Assembly: GCA_019055375.1 (NCBI GenBank)
Contig: JAHQIW010000223.1
Coordinates: 248,001 to 312,000, forward strand
DNA: 64,000 bases
Reading direction: 5' to 3'
Origin: Parelaphostrongylus tenuis
Taxonomy: Eukaryota > Nematoda > Chromadorea > Rhabditida > Metastrongylidae
The first letter of the stretch is position 1; each line of letters begins with the position of its first letter. Positions 57,601 to 64,000 of the stretch are shown piece by piece. Made by a program: the position numbers and the translations under genes. The notes beneath the pieces are model-generated. The model did no database searches. It saw nothing but the letters and a program-made list of their open reading frames with translations, and was not told the origin of the DNA.

Positions 57601-57891
57601 TCCACTGCAAATATGTGCGAAAAAATGGTTGAAAATCGTGGTGAGGATGCGCTTTGCCTGCTGTAGAAGAAATTAGAAACCATGCTTTCATACCTTTCCA
57701 AAGCATCTTATTGAGACTAGTAATTTTACGATCTTCAGAAAATGGGCGTGCACTCCTTCTGCTTGAGAGGGCGTAACATCTCATCTAATAGCTCTGATAC
57801 TCCCATTGACCAGTTTTCTCTGAGGTATATAGATTTCTTATGCACTTTCGAGCAAATTTTCCTATGTTTAGATGTTCGATACTATCCAGCA

Positions 57892-57950
57892 ATGGAGTGG
57901 TTGATAAAAGCTAATAGCAAAGCGGAAAAAATCCCGAATTATGACTGCAT
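57892..57950 (+). pseudogene. SRT copy C exon 1
   Basis: Open: MEWLIKANSKAEKIPNYDC plus two bases, donor GTGGGT. Homologous to 8998-9059 and 35476-35533. Confidence 0.7.
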
Positions 57951-58102
57951 GTGGGTAATTTTATTTTTGATTTATGCCGTATTCAGAAGTCTTGTGATGT
58001 AATTTCGAAAACAGAAGTGCTATTCATTATCTATAACCATTAAAATTCTTGACGTAGCTTATCTCACATTAATTTGGATATTGCTAACTTAATTGCATGG
58101 TA

Positions 58103-58305
58103 AGAGCGAGGGCAGGGCAGTGGTTAGAGGTGCTAGACTTGTGTGGGAGGATAGCAATAGTGGCTTTCTGCACCGATAGGCCACCGCGAGTCATTGCAAA
58201 GGCCACATTTGCATTCAGTCACCTCAAACGAAGCTAGAAATTGAAGAAAAATGCATCTCTTATCCCTCTGAGCTTGATCAATGCTAAGAGCGTTATCTTT
58301 CTTAC
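58103..58305 (+). mobile_element. tRNA-derived SINE, family 1
   Basis: Head GAGCGAGGGCAGGGCAGTGG, then TTAGAGGTGCTAGA. Most of the tRNA part is deleted. The body GGCCACCGCGAGTCATTGCA and AACGAAGCTAGAAATTGAAG is as in the other copies. It lies in intron 1 of SRT copy C. Confidence 0.75.
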
Positions 58306-58869
58306 TAAAAGCTTCGGGCTTACAATCGCAACCTTAAATGGCCCATGTCGGCATGGAGATCAACGGTCTATATATCAACATCAACGATACACCATGCTAC
58401 TCGCTATTGTGGAGCAAACTGAGATATGCTGCTTTGCACCTATGGCTCTCCCAAAAAAATATTTACTTTAGTTACGTTAGAATCCCTCCTCTGTTTATAC
58501 GAAGTGTTGAGGAAGCTGTCACGGCCTCATGAATGCAAAACTCTTTACAAAATGCAGAAAGCGCAAAAAATTCTTTTATATTCGAGTGATTTAAGAAGTG
58601 ACTATGTGGCTTATCCTATCAAAATTTGGCTCTGTTTATACGCTGAGCACGAGAAAAAAGTGTAAACTCAAAATAGCTCATTACGAAAAGTACTCTCTGC
58701 GCCGTAAGCACTCACTCAATTTCCGGCTTCACGTCTCATCCACTGTTTCGCAGCACTATGCCCTTAAGGTAAGGGTTACTCAAGTGTAAATAACAGGAAA
58801 TACTTATCAAACCGTTCTTTCGGGGATGGTATGACAATATGTTTGAATATTTAATAATGTAAAAAGATA

Positions 58870-58975
58870 TGCAAAACTTTGAACCTCAGGTTCGCACTCA
58901 AATTTAACCCTTTCAGAGGGTGCGTGCTAACCAGTTACACTCCTCTGTCTTACTACTACGCTTTCTGTTAAACTT
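58870..58975 (-). repeat. decayed TIR-flanked tRNA-like element
   Basis: On the minus strand GTGTAACTGGTTAGCACGCA, then CCCTCTGAAAGGG. The left end ATATGCAAAACTTTGAACCTC resembles the 29464 unit. It lacks a clean right TIR and most pairing. Confidence 0.5.
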
Positions 58976-59074
58976 CTGTGGAAAGGGTGAAATGAAGGTT
59001 CGATTAGCCTCTTAGGTTCATTGTTTTGTATATCACTCTGCATTACTGGTTATATAATTATAACATCTTGTTAT

Positions 59075-59270
59075 ACGGTGGAAGGCCGCCTCTGAGTGGT
59101 TGCGATGCACGGTGCAGTGCGAGCTAATCCCCACCCCGAAACACTCTCTGACAATCAATAAAGAACGTTCCACCTAATGCTCCAGCCTGGCTATTCTTGG
59201 GATTCGAAAGAGGCGTGCGCGATCAACAGTCGACGGAAAAGCGAATAGATATCTAGAAGTACTGGTAATC
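59075..59270 (+). repeat. SINE-like repeat, family 2
   Basis: Head GGCCGCCTCTGAGTGGTTGC; the body ACACTCTCTGACAATCAATA, CTCCAGCCTGGCTATTCTTG matches 53345-53560. Confidence 0.5.
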
Positions 59271-59489
59271 ACACAGTGAAAAAAAAGAAGGATCAAGTAG
59301 AATTGGCAAATAAATATTATGTCGTCCTGTAAGTTTCGGCACTAAAGCAATGTGCATGGAATTTACTAACAAGAACTGAATAAAACTGCATGACTTTAGA
59401 CAATGCTCACATTTTTTTGCGAACATTTCGGTTTATGGCTTGTCCATACTTGATTCTAGAGAAGCTGTTTTAGGAACATATTCACTTGC

Positions 59490-59665
59490 TACTCATGAGC
59501 GAATGGCACGCGGAAGAAAATGATAGTGAAGTGGCGCGTAACATTAATGGAGCTGGAGCAGGTAATACAGCTACAGAAAGTACAGCTAAGAAGTGGTTCA
59601 CCAATTTCAAATTTAAAGAGAGCAGTGTGGAGGATCAGTCGCGTTTAGGCCGTCCTTAGGAAGCT
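59490..59665 (+). pseudogene. mariner transposase N-terminal fragment
   Basis: Reads NDSEVARNINGAGAGNTA, then TESTAKKWFTNFKFKESSVE and DQSRLGRP before a stop. The pattern INxxxGxxxxxxxTxxxWFxxFxxxxxSxEDxxRxGRP is the mariner-type helix-turn-helix DNA-binding domain with its GRP linker. No catalytic domain follows. It lies in intron 1 of SRT copy C. Confidence 0.75.
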
Positions 59666-60119
59666 CCATTAATTTTGCGCTGTGCTTTATTGGCTTTTAC
59701 CTACGCTCCATTCGTGCATGGGTAGCAAGCGCACTTGCCTCCACGAGAACTCCATCTTAAAGCAAGTATGGGCAAGTTCTATGCCAAAATGTTTGTAAGA
59801 AAATGTGCAATCGAATGATCCATCATGCAAATTCAGTGACATCTGACTAATAAATATTGTGCTTGATGTTTCAGTGCCAAAGCCCATGTAAGGACTCAAT
59901 AAAAAGTGATCTAGAGAGTCAAGAAAATCTCCAAATTTCTTGCAAATAATAAAAGTTTTGATAGGTTGATAAGCGACTCTCCTCTAACTTCAAACTTAGT
60001 ACTCAACTGTATCTTCCTGGTTGATTGAGCAAATTTTATGAAGTTAGCCATAATCAGCAGCCATCCTATATAAGAAACATTGTCCAGGAAAACTCCCATT
60101 AGTGAGTTGCTTCTCCGGA

Positions 60120-60260
60120 GAAAATCTTACTCATACGACAACTGAGGCGACAGCGAGGACAAGCAACTAAAGGAGCATTGGTTTGAATCAATCGGGTCTG
60201 AAGAAGATCAAACGCGGCGAAACATCAACTGCATATTTTCGTTTTTTTTTACAGTTTTGT
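60120..60260 (+). mobile_element. solitary PLE-like 3' tail
   Basis: The run GGGTCTGAAGAAGATC followed by GGCGAAACATCAACTG parallels GGCTCTGAAGAAGGCG and GCCGAAACGTCAGC after the PLE ORF at 49850. No RT sequence precedes it, so this would be a 5'-truncated insertion, or a non-autonomous element with the same tail. Confidence 0.45.
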
Positions 60261-60679
60261 GAGATGACCGAAGAAAAGACTAATCAACAAAGTAAATAAA
60301 GATTGTTCTGATCGTTTTGCTGTATCGCACCCCTCACCACTTGCACAAGTCGGCTCCCGGTCTCACAGCTGTGGCATGAAAACTTACGATCTTTTCTCAT
60401 CAATAATGTTTAGTGTTAATTGTACGTGGTTTATTGTGAAATTAGGACTGCCTTTTTTTCGCTGGTAAAGGTAAAAAATTTGTTCTTGAAGAACATCAGG
60501 TCAGTAGACATCCATCAGTTAATGGCCAATTTGCGAAGGCAGTCTAACAGACCAAATCGTTCCTACAAATTGTGGTGAACTGAAAAGTGATTTCTTCTGT
60601 TTAATCAAAAATGAAATGGTCAGTGGTTTGTTGTTGTGCTGGGTGCTTATTCAACTGAAACATATTGTTTACTTCACAG

Positions 60680-60754
60680 AGCCTCAGGTAGAAAGCCGGA
60701 TATGTAAATATTTGGCTTTGGATATCATTCATACTTCATGGACTGGTTGCTGAT
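60680..60754 (+). pseudogene. SRT copy C exon 2
   Basis: Acceptor TTCACAG kept. A one-base deletion in the GRK codons puts YVNIWLWISFILHGLVAD out of frame with the exon start. The donor is GATATT instead of GT. Confidence 0.75.
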
Positions 60755-60935
60755 GATATTTTCAACTTTTTCTTCATTCCTTTCAATGTCGAAATTTCAT
60801 TCTTTAAGTAAAGAAAAGAGCGAAGTATTAGCATAAAAGGGTCATTAGAAGGTAAGATTATCAAGATCATGACACTTCATACATTCTTAATTTGCGACAA
60901 AAGTTTTGCGCTCACATTGTTCTTCTTCATTAACG

Positions 60936-61416
60936 CTTTGACATCCAGAGACCCATTCGCAACTACGACACGCAACATTGCATTTAGAGTTCAAATTGTT
61001 ACATAGTTCTTAGCAGTACCTTCGAGTTTATCGAACTATTTTGATGAAACGACGCTCAAAATTTTATCTAGAATGCAAGCTTCTACATTGTTCTTAGCAG
61101 TATCGTCAAGTTTATTATCTCTAACGCGAAATTAGTGCCATTTGCTTGTGGTGTTGAACGATCGGGCCTAGAGACCAAACACAAGAAAGTTTGAGGAGGT
61201 TGCGGCTTTACCTGAGGAGTTCGCACTAGAGATAAATAAACCCGACAATACTATCAAAGACTATATGGAACCCAAAATTCTAGATGTAAAGTTGTGTGGT
61301 GTCACATCAACATAGTTGGATAAATCCGACGACACTATTAAGGGCTGCGTGGAAGTTTGCATTCTAGATGTAATGTTGTGTGTCGTAGCTAGGAATGGGT
61401 CTTTGCAAGTCAAAGG
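60936..61416. mobile_element. foldback element, about 480 bp
   Basis: The left arm CTTTGACATCCAGAGACCCA, then TTCGCAACTACGACACGCAA is the approximate inverse of the right arm ending TAGGAATGGGTCTTTGCAAG and TCAAAG. The word TTCTAGATGTAATGTTGTGTG recurs within (61275, 61370), so the arms contain inner repeats. No coding capacity. It lies in intron 2 of SRT copy C. Confidence 0.7.
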
Positions 61417-62019
61417 GTCAAAAAGTATTTTCTGATATCCTGTGCTCTATGTTTATAGACGGCCTACAGCTACATAGTATTACTCTCTCAATCCGATTTG
61501 TGACAGCGAAATCTTCATTATAAAGTCTAGTAGCACAGGATTAGAATCGCTCAGAATTCCCCTTTTTTCAAATCAGTATAAATCGTTGGGCAGAAGTCAG
61601 CTATTGATTTTTCCATGGTGGATTTCTGACACAATTAGATCACTTATTAGAGCTACAGTTTTTGAACTGGTGAAGACGTTTGCGTCTACTTGCACCAAAA
61701 CTGATACTTATTATATCTTTTGGGGTGTGAGTGTAACTAGCGCAGTGGCAGGGTTGCAGTTCATCATTAACAAACAAGTTACTGCCTCCACTCTTTGTCC
61801 ACCGGTCTCCATCCATGTAGTAATTCCTTATTTCGGATATATGTAACACTACAGGAAGAGTCGATTTGAAGAGAATTCTAAATCATTTACAGAGAAGGCG
61901 AAATTTTCAGAGCCAAAACAATATAAGAACGTCCAAAATTTTGTGAATAATGAATGCCGGAAGAAGACCATATGCACGAGTGATGCGATCTGTACATTAA
62001 ATCTGATAGCTGCTTTTGT

Positions 62020-63010
62020 AAACAATCAGCAATATAATTTAACCCGATTCAAGTGACGCGAACTGCGTACTATTTGATTTTCGTTTCCCTCTCTCATAAC
62101 CGTCGTTTGCGAACTTCTGGATTTGTGGTGGGTTTGGTCACCTATCACTTGAAAGCATTGTTTTTCATCCAAAAATGGTATTAAATGCTTGTCACCACGT
62201 CCTATCTGAAATCCCATAGTGGCTCTGCTAAATAAGGCTAGGTATTTAGCAGAGTCGATCTCTACCTTACAAGGTTGAGAGAAACCTCCCCTGAGATGTT
62301 TGATATGTGGGCGAGATAAGTGTGATTGTCCTGTGGTCATCACCGGCTATCACCTGTAATGCTTACAATACGTCTGGTCACTCCGCTTCCTGTGCAGCTT
62401 GAGGTTAATAAATGGGAACATTTTGGCAAACAACGTGGTGAATGTCCTCAAATAGCGGAAGATCCTGTGCACTGTGTATTTGATTTATGCTCAAGAAAAG
62501 CTACTAAAATCATCTCCGCAACTGCATTGTTATTATTAAACGACACCGCCGACACAGGCTCACCGTTCTGGCCGTGCACCACTTATGATGGATTCGACTC
62601 GATGCAACTACGAAAGCGCCCATCCTGAGAGCGGCCTCTGTGAACCACTTACTAAGGTCTATCTAGCTTTAAAAGGGGGATGATATCGACCAGAAGAGGT
62701 AAATAGCGCTAGGGCATTTAAGACTTTGCGTACACATCGAAAACAACGAAGAGATGCATTCCAGACAATATATTGCACTAGATCACGATTTGCGCACATT
62801 CGGCGTGCCTGGTTGTAATTCTGATTGAAACCCTGCACGGGATGATAACAAGGACAGGATCGAGACAAAGAGCGAATGAAAAGTGGGGTAAAGACGAATC
62901 TCAAAAGATAAGCAGTCAAGTAGTGTTCACCAAGATCCGCTGGCCGACCCGTTCTAGCCATCGCCCAGTTGTTAAGTACACCGTAGTGGGAGACATATCA
63001 CTTTCGCAGA
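62020..63010. repeat. intron-2 segmental duplication (C with B)
   Basis: Partner of 38850-40560. It lacks the mariner relic and the tRNA-like foldback present in copy B, so both went into B after the duplication, or were lost from C. Confidence 0.6.
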
Positions 63011-63122
63011 TAATGCCTGAGCGGAATTCATTAGAATCTAAACCTATATAGCGGACATACTATAGCAATGATAACTTATTTTTCACTGCAGTGATATATT
63101 CAATTCTATTCTAGTGATTTCA

Positions 63123-63206
63123 CTTCGTATACTTCATTGTGCTGAGCGTTTTGATGACAGAAAAAGCACCGTGAACTGCCTTGCTATAAAATTATGATAA
63201 TCTCAG
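63123..63206 (+). pseudogene. SRT copy C exon 3
   Basis: The acceptor reads TTTCAC (AG lost). The VYFIVLSVLMTEK-like stretch needs a frame change, and further indels precede the CYKIM-equivalent. The donor GTGAGA is kept. Confidence 0.7.
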
Positions 63207-63496
63207 GTGAGATTTGGCATAAAAGTTGTGTTTTCCGGGCTCCTATAGAGCCTGACGACTCAGTCTAAGAAATGGAGATTAAAAATAGCTATTGAAAACG
63301 ACGCGCACAAATGATTGCAATATGAAAAGATTGAACTATTCACAGTGGCGTCATGATCAAATGTTGTATGAACAAGGATACTTCAGTTTTTCGTCCTTGT
63401 CATAGGTTGCATCTAATGATTTACTGATTGATACGAACTTGCTAATGCCGCTGTACTGAAACGGTATTAATAACAAGTTCAGCGATATTTCTTCAG

Positions 63497-63614
63497 GCGT
63501 GTACGACACGGGTGCTTGCACTCACGCCGCTGTCAACGGGTTATTTTTGGATTGTTGGCGGTAACTACTCTTACTGCCCAAATCTGATATTTATCACCAG
63601 TGCTCTAGCTGGTG
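63497..63614 (+). pseudogene. SRT copy C exon 4, GC donor
   Basis: Acceptor TTTCTTCAG. A 2-nt deletion after GVYD; then TGYFWIVGGNYSYCPNLIFI in the old frame. The conserved CYSP is changed to SYCP. Donor GCAAGC as in copy B. Confidence 0.78.
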
Positions 63615-64000
63615 GCAAGCTTTCGTTCGATAATTTTCAAAAAATTTTAATGTAAAGTTCAAAAGTGGAATGCAGAGATGTCGTTGGAGTCTTGAAGAAC
63701 TTAGTAGTGTATCAGAAGTTTAATGATATAAAGCCGAGAAGAAAAGGAAAACTTGTGTAAAGTGGAAACTTTTTTGAAAAAGTTAGCTAAAAAAGCTGCG
63801 GTATGTTGCACCGGACTTCACACAATGTGTTCTAGCGGCGGGGAAGAACGAACGAAAGTTTTGACAAATGAAGATAGGCGATGATGATGATGGCGAAACT
63901 ACTGCTTTTTCGCAGTGATATTATGTTACCTATATAACTTACTCACGTGTTTTTGCTCACCACTCAATTCTCTTAGTTGTATAAGTAACATAATGACACT

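Larger units (their letters stand above)
52060..57890. other. intergenic, SRT copies B to C
   Basis: No gene recognised. It holds a tRNA-headed SINE-like repeat (53345-53560), the composite repeat (54230-54640), a block duplicated from 34.7 kb (55590-55770) and a further repeat at about 57580-57780. Open frames under 100 codons look like chance. Confidence 0.45.
57892..64000 (+). pseudogene. SRT-class serpentine receptor, copy C (degraded, runs off the right edge)
   Basis: Four exons lie in the window: 57892-57950, 60680-60754, 63123-63206, 63497-63614. They follow the copy A/B plan. Exon 1 is intact (MEWLIKANSKAEKIPNYDC). Exon 2 has lost a base near GRKPGYVN and its donor (GATATT). Exon 3 has lost the AG of its acceptor (TTTCAC) and carries indels. 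Exon 4 has a 2-nt deletion but then reads WIVGGNYSYCPNLIFIT, and keeps the GC donor shared with copy B. It is dead by four independent lesions. Exons 5-9 would lie beyond position 64000. Confidence 0.8.

Overview
The window looks like AT-rich, repeat-laden nuclear DNA of a nematode, most likely a clade V strongylid (hookworm-like). That placement is inference. It rests on three tandem copies of an SRT-class serpentine chemoreceptor gene, a receptor class known only from nematodes. Classical cis-splicing signals (TTTCAG / GTAAGT) and long introns full of transposon debris fit. There is no bacterial-type gene organisation.

Layout. (1) 1-8.9 kb: decayed sequence holding an SRT exon-8 relic (2151), a Penelope-like element (PLE) relic (3.2-3.6 kb), a 36-bp tandem duplication (6040) and an SRT exon-4 relic (6531). 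(2) 8998-20152 (+): SRT copy A, reconstructed as nine exons. All splice sites are canonical, phases match throughout and there is no internal stop (338 aa), so it is probably functional. (3) 20.7-27 kb: another PLE relic and a piggyBac transposase relic (24.6-26.0 kb). (4) 27121-27652 (-): two 3'-terminal exons of an SLC2/GLUT-like sugar transporter. (5) 27.9-35 kb: SINEs, a TIR-flanked tRNA-like element and a diverged tandem repeat. (6) 35476-51042 (+): SRT copy B, nine recognisable exons but two frameshifts and two dead splice donors. An almost intact PLE encoding RT plus GIY-YIG endonuclease sits in its intron 6 (47.7-49.9 kb). (7) 51.8-57.8 kb: repeats. (8) 57892 to beyond the right edge (+): SRT copy C, a clear pseudogene in its first four exons.

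The most unusual content is in the mobile DNA. Two palindromic elements (19018-19371 and 51808-52054) each carry two hammerhead-ribozyme motifs in opposite orientation, one per terminal inverted repeat. At least one motif has a complete CUGAUGA/GAAA core, a 4-bp stem II and a pairable stem I. Separately, a family of about 115-bp units (9.46, 9.74, 29.46, 40.06 and 40.15 kb) has 16-18-bp terminal inverted repeats around a 69-73-nt tRNA cloverleaf-like sequence, and two loci are head-to-head pairs. Ordinary tRNA-headed SINEs, foldback MITEs, mariner-type relics and a LINE tail fill much of the rest.

The region reads as a local SRT expansion by segmental duplication. Copies B and C share intronic sequence and an unusual GC splice donor. 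One member was kept and the others decay under transposon load.
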